A stretch of 64,000 bases of DNA from Crocinitomicaceae bacterium (GTDB lineage Bacteria; Bacteroidota; Bacteroidia; Flavobacteriales_D; Crocinitomicaceae): NCBI GenBank assembly GCA_030830785.1, contig JAURMI010000003.1, forward strand, positions 248,001 to 312,000, read 5' to 3'. Position 1 is the stretch's first letter, and every line of letters starts with the position of its first letter. Shown here one piece after another: positions 1 through 8,388 of this stretch. Position numbers and translations under genes: made by a program. The notes under the pieces were generated by a model. It made no database searches. It saw only the letters and a program-made list of their open reading frames with translations, and was not told the DNA's origin.

Positions 1-1
1 G

Positions 2-1885
2 GACCAAAATGCTAGCGCTTTAAAATATGCGACTTTTATGGGTGGATTGTCGAGCAGCTACAACCATGTTGATGGAGGGACAAGCAGATTTGACAATCAA
101 GGAAGGATTTATCATGCCGTTTGTGGCGGATGCGGAGGTAACAACTTTGGATTTACAAGTACGCCAGGTAGCTGGTCTCCACAGAATTTGAGCAATAATT
201 GTAATCTAGCATGTTTTAAATTTGAGCTGAGCACCATTGAAGCGATTGCGGCCCAACCTGCACCACTCATTTGTATTCCGCAAAGTGTCTTTTTTGACAA
301 TAATTCTTTAAATGCCAATTCTTTTTTCTGGGATTTTGGAGATGGAAACACCTCGTCGGCTTTTGAACCAATCCATGCCTACACTACACCTGGCACCTAC
401 GACGTGTTACTTGTTGCCTTTGACTCTACAGGATGTTTTACACCGGATTCCGTTATTGTTACTATTAATATTGGCGATTTTGTTGCAGGCGTAGTGCAGC
501 CCACAACAAGTATTTGCATTGGTGATTCCTATCAACTTGAGGCCTATGGTGGCAATAGCTACTTGTGGTCACCGGCCAATGTATTAGACAACCCAAACAT
601 TGCCAATCCAACAGCAACTTTATTAGCAACTACAACATTTAGTGTTATCGTATCAGATTCATGTGGCACCGATACACTGCAAGTCACAATTGATGTCAAT
701 TCCCCCACACTTACACTACCTAATGATACCACCGTTTGTATTGGTGAAAGTGTGACTATTAATGCAAGCGGGACAGGTACGATTAATTGGACTCCGGGAA
801 CTTTTTTAAATACTACTACGGGTGCAACAGTAATTGCCACGCCTCAAAATGACATTACTTATATTGCTACTTCAATATCGGGCAATGGATGTACAGCTGA
901 AGATTCCATGACTATTTTTGTTTTCAATAATCCACCAATTCCGCAATTAATCGATAGTGTAACACTTTGCTACGGGAATACCATGCCTATTACGGCCTCA
1001 GGAGGGAGTAGTTATTTTTGGTATCCCAACAATAATATTGTTGGTACCAGCACCCCGACTGTTCAAATTAGCACACTTCAAGATCAATATTACTTTGTCG
1101 ATGTTACCAATAGCTGTGGAACTTTAACAGACTCGGTTTGGGTAAGTATTCTTACTGCTCAAATTTGGGCTGGAAACGATACCATAATTTGCCCTGGCCA
1201 GGTGGCAAATCTTTGGGCGAGCGGTGGAATTAATTACCAATGGACTCCAGGAGCAAACACTGCAAGTGCAAATGGGGCCCAAATATCCGTTCTGCCACCT
1301 TATAACACTACATATATGGTTGTAGGGACAGATGTTCAAGGCTGTCAAGATACAGCGTTCGTTCAAGTAAATTTATTTCAACCTGCGTTTGTTAGTGCTG
1401 GACCTGATATTTATGCTGTACAAGGTGACGACATACAACTTATTGCCGATCCATCTGGTCCGGGAACATTTCAATGGATACCACAAGATGAAGTTTCTTG
1501 CCCAACTTGCCAAAGCACTACTGTTACTCCCAACCAAAATGCCCTCTATACAGTATTCTTTACTGATCAAAACGGATGCACTGCTCAAAGTCAAGTAAAT
1601 ATTTATTTTGATCCATTTTTTTACGTGCCCAATACTTTTACTCCAGATGGGGATATGTTTAACCAATATTTTCGGATTATTGGCGGAAACTATTTAGAAG
1701 TTGAGGTAAGTATTTATGATCGCTGGGGAGAACTTATTTATCAATTTACCGATTTAAAAGATTACTGGGATGGAACTTATAATTTTAGGCCTTGCCAGGA
1801 TGGTACCTATAATTGGAAGATAATTTACACTGATTTTCAAAATCACAGAGAAGTACTCACAGGGCACGTTAACTTGCTGCGCTAA
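2..1885 (+). CDS. T9SS type B (CHU_C / gliding-associated C-terminal) surface protein, 5'-truncated
   Basis: The frame is open from the first bases of the window, so the N-terminus and signal peptide lie outside. The visible part begins with a stretch like the end of a beta-propeller/SBBP-type region, then a PKD domain (WDFGDG motif about 110 residues in). About five Ig-like modules follow, each opening with a Cys-x-G-(D/E/N) turn and a SYxWxP-type strand. The last about 85 residues form the gliding-motility-associated C-terminal domain (VPNTFTPDGD, IYDRWGELIY, WDGTYN), the type B signal for type IX secretion. It is inferred to be a secreted or surface-anchored adhesin-like protein; the ligand is unknown. 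The next gene starts 24 bp after the stop and has its own -7 box. Confidence 0.9.
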   Translation, partial: DQNASALKYATFMGGLSSSYNHVDGGTSRFDNQGRIYHAVCGGCGGNNFGFTSTPGSWSPQNLSNNCNLACFKFELSTIEAIAAQPAPLICIPQSVFFDNNSLNANSFFWDFGDGNTSSAFEPIHAYTTPGTYDVLLVAFDSTGCFTPDSVIVTINIGDFVAGVVQPTTSICIGDSYQLEAYGGNSYLWSPANVLDNPNIANPTATLLATTTFSVIVSDSCGTDTLQVTIDVNSPTLTLPNDTTVCIGESVTINASGTGTINWTPGTFLNTTTGATVIATPQNDITYIATSISGNGCTAEDSMTIFVFNNPPIPQLIDSVTLCYGNTMPITASGGSSYFWYPNNNIVGTSTPTVQISTLQDQYYFVDVTNSCGTLTDSVWVSILTAQIWAGNDTIICPGQVANLWASGGINYQWTPGANTASANGAQISVLPPYNTTYMVVGTDVQGCQDTAFVQVNLFQPAFVSAGPDIYAVQGDDIQLIADPSGPGTFQWIPQDEVSCPTCQSTTVTPNQNALYTVFFTDQNGCTAQSQVNIYFDPFFYVPNTFTPDGDMFNQYFRIIGGNYLEVEVSIYDRWGELIYQFTDLKDYWDGTYNFRPCQDGTYNWKIIYTDFQNHREVLTGHVNLLR

Positions 1886-1898
1886 AATAGTTTTGCAG

Positions 1899-1906
1899 TA
1901 ACTTTG
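1899..1906 (+). promoter_or_regulatory. -7 box TAACTTTG abutting the MBL hydrolase start
   Basis: A perfect match to the Bacteroidota -7 element TAnnTTTG that ends 3 nt before the ATG at 1910. A second match, TAGTTTTG, lies at 1888-1895. With usual -7 geometry, transcription from the first box would start at or within a base or two of the ATG. No clear -33 TTTG was found. Confidence 0.5.
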
Positions 1907-1909
1907 AAA

Positions 1910-2551
1910 ATGGCTATTCAAATCCAAGTATTTACTTTTAATGCTTTTGAACAAAACACCTATGTAGTATCTGACGGTACAGATACTGTTATTATCGACC
2001 CAGGTTGCTACTCCAAACAAGAAGAACAGCAATTATTAACTTTTATTGAACACAGTAATTTAGATGTAAAGGCCATTCTTTATACACATGCACATATTGA
2101 CCACATCTTAGGTGCAGAATTCTGTTCAAGTCAATTCAATGCCCCGTCCTTTTTGCATCCTTTAGATCAACCGACATGGGAAAGCGTTAAAGCATATGCA
2201 CATTTATATGGATTCGAAAATTTCAAGCATGCCGAAATTCCAAACATGGCGTTAGAGCATGGTAGTGAAATAAAGTTTGGCAATCTTTGTTTTAAAGTTT
2301 TTCATACGCCAGGTCATGCACCAGGACATGTAGTTTTTTATCACCAAAGTGGGTTTGTTATTAATGGAGATGTTTTGTTTCAAGGTAGTTTTGGCCGTGT
2401 TGATCTTCCTGGTGGTGATTTAATGACGCTTAAAAAAAGTATTTATGAAATAATGTTCCAATTTCCTTCACAAACTATCGTTTATTGTGGACATGGCCCC
2501 TCAACAACAATTGGTCAAGAGTTAAAAACAAACTATATTTTACAATTTTAA
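1910..2551 (+). CDS. MBL-fold metallo-hydrolase (glyoxalase II-like)
   Basis: A 213-residue metallo-beta-lactamase-fold hydrolase. The zinc motif HxHxDH (HAHIDH) is at residues 60-65. A second ligand region (HTPGHAPGH) and NGDVLFxxxxGRxDLPGG follow, then CGHGPSTTIGxE near the C-terminus, the pattern of small cytosolic YcbL/glyoxalase II-like proteins. The substrate is probably a thioester such as a lactoyl-thiol, but that is inference. An in-frame TTG lies two codons upstream (1904); the ATG at 1910 is preferred because the TTG is inside a perfect -7 promoter box. The glycosyltransferase starts 1 bp after the stop, so the two are probably co-transcribed. Confidence 0.88.
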   Translation: MAIQIQVFTFNAFEQNTYVVSDGTDTVIIDPGCYSKQEEQQLLTFIEHSNLDVKAILYTHAHIDHILGAEFCSSQFNAPSFLHPLDQPTWESVKAYAHLYGFENFKHAEIPNMALEHGSEIKFGNLCFKVFHTPGHAPGHVVFYHQSGFVINGDVLFQGSFGRVDLPGGDLMTLKKSIYEIMFQFPSQTIVYCGHGPSTTIGQELKTNYILQF

Positions 2552-2552
2552 T

Positions 2553-3659
2553 ATGCGTGTAGGTATCAATACTCGATCCATTCTTGGCAGCAAAATGGAA
2601 GGTTTTGGAAATTATAGCTTTGAATTGGTATCAAGACTCACTGCAGCACATCCCGAACATACTTTTATTCTTTATTTCGATAGAAAAATAGATGTGCAAT
2701 TTAAATTCTCAAGCAATGTCGAATGTCGGGTTTTATTTCCTCCCACAAGACATCCGATTTTATATATCATATGGTTTCAATGGCGGTTGAAAAAAGCCAT
2801 AAGAAAAGATCTGGTCGATGTATTTTGGTCTCCGGATGGAATGTTTCCTTTAAAGAAAAAAATTCCCGTGTTAGCGACCATTCACGACCTAAACTTTGAA
2901 CATTACCCAAAGGATTTACCTCGGTTAGTAGCATGGTATTATAAAAAATATTTTCCCAGATTTGCCCAACAGTCGGACAAGATTATTACGGTTTCTAAAA
3001 CCACTAAGCAAGATATTATTACCACGTATGAAGTTGAAGAGAATAAAATAGCTGTCGTTTATAATGGTGTGAACACCAGATTCAAACCCTTAACAGATGA
3101 AAACAAACGCGAAATTCAAAAACAATTTGACAAGCCCTTTTTCATCTTTGTTGGTTCCTTGCACCCTAGAAAAAATATACATAAGCTTCTCGAAGCTTTC
3201 GAAATATTTACCAAGACTGATAGCCAAAGTGAACTTTTAATTGTCGGTGCCTCAATGTGGAAAAATGAGACTTTTAAACTTAGCGATGAATTAGCTGGAC
3301 GAATTAAATTTTTAGGACACGTTCCTACTGATAATTTAGCCCTCCTAATGGCCGGTGCAACTGCACTGGTTTACGTGCCCTATTTCGAGGGTTTTGGTAT
3401 GCCTCTTGCTGAGGCTATGGCTAGTTCAACGCCGATAATTGCTGGCAATAAAAGTTGCTTGCCAGAAATTGCGCATAATGCAGCTCTTTATGTAGATCCT
3501 TTCAATCATCTTGAAATTGCAGACGCAATGACGCTAATAAAAAATGATGTAGCTTTGCAATCCAAATTAATTCAAGCAGGAAAGGAGCGTCTCAAGGATT
3601 TTTCATGGGATTTAGCTGCTCAGCAAGTTTGGAATGAGATAGAAAATTTGGTCTCGTAG
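2553..3659 (+). CDS. Glycosyltransferase family 4 (GT-B fold)
   Basis: A 368-residue cytoplasmic glycosyltransferase. The N-terminal half is the acceptor-binding Rossmann domain. The C-terminal half is a Glycos_transf_1 domain, with the FVGSLHPRKN loop near residue 205 and the nucleotide-sugar signature EGFGMPLAEAM (E-x7-E) near residue 280, followed by PEIAHNAALYVDP. It probably transfers a sugar from an NDP-sugar to a surface polysaccharide or glycolipid; donor and acceptor cannot be told from sequence. It starts 1 bp after the MBL gene. Its last three codons and the TAG stop (3657-3659) lie inside the tRNA-Arg gene that begins at 3650. Confidence 0.9.
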   Translation: MRVGINTRSILGSKMEGFGNYSFELVSRLTAAHPEHTFILYFDRKIDVQFKFSSNVECRVLFPPTRHPILYIIWFQWRLKKAIRKDLVDVFWSPDGMFPLKKKIPVLATIHDLNFEHYPKDLPRLVAWYYKKYFPRFAQQSDKIITVSKTTKQDIITTYEVEENKIAVVYNGVNTRFKPLTDENKREIQKQFDKPFFIFVGSLHPRKNIHKLLEAFEIFTKTDSQSELLIVGASMWKNETFKLSDELAGRIKFLGHVPTDNLALLMAGATALVYVPYFEGFGMPLAEAMASSTPIIAGNKSCLPEIAHNAALYVDPFNHLEIADAMTLIKNDVALQSKLIQAGKERLKDFSWDLAAQQVWNEIENLVS

Positions 3660-3721
3660 TTCAACGGATAGAATAGAAGTTTCCTAAACTTTAGATCCAG
3701 GTTCGATTCCTGGCGAGACCA
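3650..3721 (+). tRNA. tRNA-Arg (anticodon CCT)
   Basis: A cloverleaf can be read directly. The acceptor GGTCTCG (3650-3656) pairs with CGAGACC (3714-3720), with discriminator A at 3721. The anticodon arm is GAAGT-TTCCTAA-ACTTT with anticodon CCT, reading AGG. The T arm is CCAGG-TTCGATT-CCTGG. CCA is not encoded. The first 10 nt are also the end of the upstream glycosyltransferase gene, so the tRNA may be processed from a read-through transcript or have a promoter inside that gene. Confidence 0.93.
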
Positions 3722-3748
3722 CTTTTATACTGATTTTCAATGTATTGG

Positions 3749-3780
3749 TTTGGAATCCCCCGGTTTTTTTTGTATATTTC
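3749..3780 (+). promoter_or_regulatory. Putative Bacteroidota promoter (TTTG, 20 bp, TATATTTC)
   Basis: TTTG at 3749-3752 and TATATTTC at 3773-3780 are separated by 20 bp, one mismatch from TTTG-N19/20-TAnnTTTG. The box ends 18 bp before the ATG of the T9SS protein at 3799. Confidence 0.45.
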
Positions 3781-3798
3781 ATAACCTAAAACTACGTT

Positions 3799-5823
3799 AT
3801 GAAATCTTTTTACCTTTTTTGTTTTTCTGTATTTTTCACCGTCTTTTCATTTGGGCAATGTATTCCGCCTAGTGCGCCATCGGCTTTTAATGACACTATT
3901 GTTTGTGGATCAACTGCACAATTATTGGCCAATGGTTCGAGCGGCCAATATGCATGGTATGACCAACCAACAGGGGGTACTTTTTTAGGGAATGGGTCAC
4001 CTTTTATTACGCCACCCTTGACTTCAACTACCAATTATTATGTGGAAGCAACTTTAGGTGGCGCAAGTACCATGATGCCACACAACGCACATAGCAGTAT
4101 TTATACTGGAAACGTGAGGGGATATTGGTTTGTTGCCCCTTGTGACTTCACCATTACTGGTCTTAAGAATCCGCCTGAAATTAGTGGTCTACAAAATATT
4201 GCAGTTGTATCATTTCCGACCACGCCGCCAACCTTTTCTGCGACCACAAATACATTTACAACCTTGTTTTTAACTCAAAATGATCCTACAGTAGGTATCA
4301 TACCCGTTTCTATCCCAATTACTTCTGGAACCGTTGTGGGAATTTTAGGACAAGCAGGAACCCAAAATTCCTATACGGCTGGCCCTGTTAGCTCTAATAT
4401 TAATGGACTGCCCGTTACACTTACAAGATTAGGAATGCAATTCCAATTAGGATCTAATTCGCCACAAAGTCTTTGGACAGAGCCTTCTGGTTCTATATCG
4501 AGAACTGAGATGTACTATGAAATTAATTGTTCGAGTACTAGAACTATGGCAACTGCCGTAGTTGATCCAGTAAATATTAATATCGATGCACCAGCACCTG
4601 GAATTTGTGCTGGAGATTCTATCACTTTAACTGCAAGTGGCGGATCGAGTTATTTATGGAATAATGGAGAAACATCATCAAATATTATTGTTTCGCCTGG
4701 TAGTTCTACAACATATGCAGTTTCTGGTACAAATGCACAAGGTTGTTCTGCAACAGGAACATTTGAGGTGTTGGTAAGCCCACCACCTAGCATGAATATC
4801 AGTGCATCACAAAATCCAATCTGTCAAGGTGATTCAGTAACGATAAGTTCAACTGGTTCAACCCAAGTTAGTTGGAATTTTGGAGAAATTACACAAAATA
4901 TAAGTGTAGCACCAGATAGTAATACAGTTTATATCGTTACGGGAGATAATAATGGTTGTACTGCTTCTGCAGCAGTTATGATAGAGGTCAACGATTTGCC
5001 CAATATTGATGTATCAGTAATGGACACCACTATTTGTGCTCAAGAACCTATTTACCTGGAGGTAACAGGAGGGAATTCCTATGCTTGGAGTAATGGTTCA
5101 ACAGACTCAACTTTAACCATTTTAGCCAATCAAAACATGGTGCTTTCTGTTCAGGGAATAGATGCCAATGGTTGTGTTGGTGAAAATCAAGTTGATATTA
5201 CTGTTTTAGCTTTACCCGATGTAAATGCTGGAGCCGACATTCAAGTATGTGAAGGGCAAGATGTTGTTCTTTCTGGCTCAGGAGCCCAAACTTACCAATG
5301 GAATAACGGTGTACAAGATGGCGTTTCATTCGGCCCAAATATGTCGAGCTATTACGTTCTGCAAGGCACCGATTTAAATGGCTGTAGCCAATTAGACTCT
5401 GTGCTTATTACCGTTTTAGAAAATAGCACTTCAACCCAAGTAGAAAGCGCCATCGATAGTTTTTATTGGGATGTAAATCAACAAACTTATACCTCGTCTG
5501 GAACCTACTCAGCAACAATTACCAATGCTGCTGGGTGTGACAGCACAATAACACTAGAATTAACTATGGATTTTACTGGAATTAATAGTAATGATATCGT
5601 TTCATTAGGCATTGTTCCTAATCCTACCAATGGCTTAATAACAATATCTGGCTTAGGTAATTCAAGTGCTGAATACAAAATTTTCAATCAATTGGGAGCC
5701 CAAATTACTTCGGGTCTTACCGACAAAAACGAAGCAATTGATTTAACAGAATTTGCACCTGGTATCTACTATATTGAGTTGCTGAACTATCACTCTAAGA
5801 AGCTCATTGTTGTTAAGAACTAG
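3799..5823 (+). CDS. T9SS type A sorting domain protein with Ig-like repeats
   Basis: A 674-residue exported protein. Residues 1-20 are a signal peptide ending FSFGQ. An Ig-like segment of the kind found in Bacteroidota surface proteins follows, then a non-repeated region at about 90-250. Four tandem Ig-like modules come next, each starting with an xxICxGDSxxL-type strand and a SYxWxNG turn, closely similar to modules in the protein at the left edge. The last about 75 residues (IVPNPTNGLITI, PGIYYIEL, KKLIVVKN) are a type A T9SS sorting signal. It is inferred to be a secreted or cell-surface protein; no enzyme motif was seen. It converges on the carbonic anhydrase gene, with 5 bp between stop codons. 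Confidence 0.9.
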   Translation: MKSFYLFCFSVFFTVFSFGQCIPPSAPSAFNDTIVCGSTAQLLANGSSGQYAWYDQPTGGTFLGNGSPFITPPLTSTTNYYVEATLGGASTMMPHNAHSSIYTGNVRGYWFVAPCDFTITGLKNPPEISGLQNIAVVSFPTTPPTFSATTNTFTTLFLTQNDPTVGIIPVSIPITSGTVVGILGQAGTQNSYTAGPVSSNINGLPVTLTRLGMQFQLGSNSPQSLWTEPSGSISRTEMYYEINCSSTRTMATAVVDPVNINIDAPAPGICAGDSITLTASGGSSYLWNNGETSSNIIVSPGSSTTYAVSGTNAQGCSATGTFEVLVSPPPSMNISASQNPICQGDSVTISSTGSTQVSWNFGEITQNISVAPDSNTVYIVTGDNNGCTASAAVMIEVNDLPNIDVSVMDTTICAQEPIYLEVTGGNSYAWSNGSTDSTLTILANQNMVLSVQGIDANGCVGENQVDITVLALPDVNAGADIQVCEGQDVVLSGSGAQTYQWNNGVQDGVSFGPNMSSYYVLQGTDLNGCSQLDSVLITVLENSTSTQVESAIDSFYWDVNQQTYTSSGTYSATITNAAGCDSTITLELTMDFTGINSNDIVSLGIVPNPTNGLITISGLGNSSAEYKIFNQLGAQITSGLTDKNEAIDLTEFAPGIYYIELLNYHSKKLIVVKN

Positions 5824-5842
5824 GTCTTTTAAAGATCTAGTT
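5818..5842. terminator. Palindrome across convergent stop codons
   Basis: AACTAGGTCTTT (5818-5829) pairs with AAAGATCTAGTT (5831-5842), with one G-T wobble and almost no loop. It covers the stop codons of both the T9SS protein and the carbonic anhydrase. It is plausible as a bidirectional terminator but has no long T run. Confidence 0.35.
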
Positions 5843-6464
5843 TGTAGATATCTGCAAGTTTATTATTATCAGTAAGGGTCACTTTTTGATCTACGACTAG
5901 GCCATTGCTAATATCGTACACCCATCCATGGATATGAAGTTCTTGACCTCTTTCCCAGGCTGTTTGTACAATAGACGTTTTTCCTAGGTCTAATACTTGT
6001 TCGAACACGTTAAGTTCTACAAAGCGATTGAATCTTGATGTTTCATCTGAAATTGCATCCAATTCATCGCGATGAAAACGGTAAACATCTTTTATGTGGC
6101 GAATCCAATTATCAATTAAGCCAATATGCATATTGGTCATTGCGGCTTGTACGCCACCGCAACCATAATGTCCACATACGATGACGTGTTTTACCTTTAA
6201 AACATTTACGGCATAATCCAACACCGAAAGCATGTTCATATCCGAATGTACAACCATATTGGCAATATTTCGATGAACAAAAACTTCACCTGGTTCTGCA
6301 CCTATAATTTCATTGGCAGGAACTCGGCTATCTGCGCAACCAATCCACAACACCGGAGGTGATTGCCCCAAGGACAACTTTTTAAAATAATTAGGATCTT
6401 CGGCTATTTTAGATGCCACCCAATTTTTATTGTTTTCTAGTAATTGATTATAAAACTTATTCAT
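5829..6464 (-). CDS. can: Beta-class carbonic anhydrase
   Basis: 211 residues, the usual length of bacterial beta-carbonic anhydrases, which interconvert CO2 and bicarbonate in the cytoplasm. The zinc site is intact: CADSR (Cys43, Asp45, Arg47) and HYGCGG (His99, Cys102). EPGEVFVHRNIAN is also family-typical. It overlaps the end of the SulP transporter gene upstream by 8 bp, so the two are translationally coupled. The pairing suggests that imported bicarbonate is equilibrated with CO2, or that the two proteins act together in carbon supply or pH control. Confidence 0.95.
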   Translation of the reverse strand: MNKFYNQLLENNKNWVASKIAEDPNYFKKLSLGQSPPVLWIGCADSRVPANEIIGAEPGEVFVHRNIANMVVHSDMNMLSVLDYAVNVLKVKHVIVCGHYGCGGVQAAMTNMHIGLIDNWIRHIKDVYRFHRDELDAISDETSRFNRFVELNVFEQVLDLGKTSIVQTAWERGQELHIHGWVYDISNGLVVDQKVTLTDNNKLADIYKLDL

Positions 6465-7995
6465 GTAAATTAATTAAAATGATTTCCTGACGCCCCTCGA
6501 TTTCGGCGTTATGTTTAAATTCTATAATTGCTTCTAGTACATCTAGATCGATATTTTTGGTTCTACTACCATCAATAGTAATTCGCTTTTTTTCTTTGTT
6601 TTGATTTAAAGCATCGACTATTCCTCCTTTATTCAAAAAAGTAACTTCTTCGGATAAAAGAATAATACATTCGTTGGCAGTCTCCTCTTTAGAAAAATGA
6701 TTTAAGTAATTTCGTTTTAAAATGTAAAATACAGCAACCAAAAAGCCAATTCCTATACCCTTTAATAAATCTGTAAACAAAATTGCTATGATTGTTACAA
6801 CAAAGGGAATAAAATGCGCCAAACCCTTCTGATACATCTCTCTAAACAAGGACACCTTTGCAAGTTTATAGCCTATTAAAATCAAAACTGCCGCTAATGC
6901 TGCCAATGGAATGAGATTCATGATATTACTCAGAAATAGGATACTTAATAACAACAAAATTCCATGTATCAATGAGGCCAACTTAGACTGACCGCCCGCA
7001 GAGATATTAGCCGAACTGCGCACGATAACTTGAGTAATAGGCAAGCCACCAATGAGGCCACTAACAAGGTTTCCGATTCCTTGTGCCTTTAATTCTAAAT
7101 GAGGGTTAGTTTTATTTTTTTTAGGATCTAATTTGTCTGTAGCTTCTACGCTCAATAAAGTCTCTAAACTTCCTACAATAGCAATAGTAAAGGCAATAAG
7201 CCAAACTTTCACATTGCCAATTTGAGACCAATCTGGATGATGTAAAATACTTTTTAAATCCTCAATACTTCCGATAGGTGGTAGATATACCATGTGCTTT
7301 TCGGAAATAGTTGCAGCTCCTAAGAAAAATTTATTAACGATTATAGCAAAAATCACAACTATTAAAGCTCCAGGTATGTATGTACTAAACGCAAACTTTT
7401 TAATCAATTTAGAATCAAACAATAACAATATAATCAAAGCGCTAAAAGATATAATTATTGCACCTAATTCAAATGCATTCATGGCATAATACAATTCTGA
7501 AAAAGTATTACGGCCATCAAATTGCCAAAAGGACTCATCTCCAAAGAAATCACTGTCAAATCCTACCAAGTGAGGGATTTCTTTTAGAATCAAGGTGATT
7601 CCTATAGCAGCCAACATTCCTTTAATTACCGAGGTTGGTACATAATTAGCCAAAGCACCTATTCCAACAAACGCCAAGACAAATTGTAAAAGACCACCTA
7701 ATACAACTGCCATAAGGAAAGCATCATAACTTCCAAGTTCTTGAATTGCAGCCAAAATAATGGTAATCAGCCCAGCTGCTGGCCCGGACACACCGAGTTT
7801 TGAATTTGATATCAAAGGAACAATACACCCACCAATTATTCCAGCCAAAACACCGGTCATTACATTAGGTAGACCAGTAATTCCTTCAACGGAAGTTGAA
7901 GCCAATCCAATTCCTAAACAAAGTGGTAATGCAACTAAAAAAACGACTAAACCTGCTGGAAGATCTTGCTTCCAAGAATTAAAAAAAGATAACAT
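6457..7995 (-). CDS. SulP family anion transporter with STAS domain (putative bicarbonate transporter)
   Basis: A 512-residue inner-membrane protein. It has about 12-14 hydrophobic segments from residue 10 to about 425, beginning with the SulP signature DLPAGLVVFLVALPLCLGI. A cytoplasmic STAS domain follows (about 430-512, ITIDGSRTKNIDLDVLE). VSGPAAGL and the GLIGGLPITQVIVRSSAN segment are SulP-typical. Coupling to beta-carbonic anhydrase favours bicarbonate over sulfate as substrate, which is inference. No clear promoter lies in the 36 bp before the ATG, so it is probably co-transcribed with the small exported protein upstream. Confidence 0.9.
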   Translation of the reverse strand: MLSFFNSWKQDLPAGLVVFLVALPLCLGIGLASTSVEGITGLPNVMTGVLAGIIGGCIVPLISNSKLGVSGPAAGLITIILAAIQELGSYDAFLMAVVLGGLLQFVLAFVGIGALANYVPTSVIKGMLAAIGITLILKEIPHLVGFDSDFFGDESFWQFDGRNTFSELYYAMNAFELGAIIISFSALIILLLFDSKLIKKFAFSTYIPGALIVVIFAIIVNKFFLGAATISEKHMVYLPPIGSIEDLKSILHHPDWSQIGNVKVWLIAFTIAIVGSLETLLSVEATDKLDPKKNKTNPHLELKAQGIGNLVSGLIGGLPITQVIVRSSANISAGGQSKLASLIHGILLLLSILFLSNIMNLIPLAALAAVLILIGYKLAKVSLFREMYQKGLAHFIPFVVTIIAILFTDLLKGIGIGFLVAVFYILKRNYLNHFSKEETANECIILLSEEVTFLNKGGIVDALNQNKEKKRITIDGSRTKNIDLDVLEAIIEFKHNAEIEGRQEIILINLHE

Positions 7996-8031
7996 GTATT
8001 TGAATTAATGAAGTGAATAAAAATCAAATCA

Positions 8032-8340
8032 TTAAATACATGGTGGTTTGAATAAAATGTTGCGATGTCCTTTAAAAACAGAAGAATTGTAATGGAGTGT
8101 TGGCTCCTTTGCTATATAGCTAAATTTCAAGCAATCTATGCTTATCAAATGGTCTGTTGGAATAAATTCATCAGAAAAATCCAACTCGAAAGTATCATCG
8201 TTTTCTTCATTCTGCTGACCTTCATCTACTAATAATAGTTGATCAGAGTTTTTTAAAATTGGTAAAGCTGTGCCCACAAATGCTTTAGCGATGCAAAGCA
8301 AAAGCATGAACGCAAACAAAGACTTCCCTAAATTTGACAT
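8032..8340 (-). CDS. Small exported protein of unknown function
   Basis: 102 residues that I do not recognise. Residues 1-24 look like a signal peptide or a single TM helix (LFAFMLLLCIAKAFVGTAL). The middle is very acidic (EENDDTFELDFSDE) and the C-terminus carries two Cys. A strong -7 box ends 6 nt before the ATG. The SulP gene starts 36 bp after its stop, so it probably heads the SulP/carbonic anhydrase operon. Confidence 0.65.
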   Translation of the reverse strand: MSNLGKSLFAFMLLLCIAKAFVGTALPILKNSDQLLLVDEGQQNEENDDTFELDFSDEFIPTDHLISIDCLKFSYIAKEPTLHYNSSVFKGHRNILFKPPCI

Positions 8341-8346
8341 ATTACA

Positions 8347-8354
8347 AATATAGC
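8347..8354 (-). promoter_or_regulatory. -7 box TATATTTG, 6 nt before start codon
   Basis: A perfect TAnnTTTG on the minus strand, with only TAATAT between it and the ATG at 8340. It is the likely promoter of the small exported protein, SulP and carbonic anhydrase operon, with a very short or absent leader. Confidence 0.55.
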
Positions 8355-8388
8355 AAAGATTACGCCAGTCTGTTTGGCGGCCTCATTT

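Noticed and set aside
8360..8385. CGCCA/TGGCG inverted repeat after kbl as a terminator
   Set aside because: The stem is only about 5 bp with a 7-nt loop and no T run, too weak to call.
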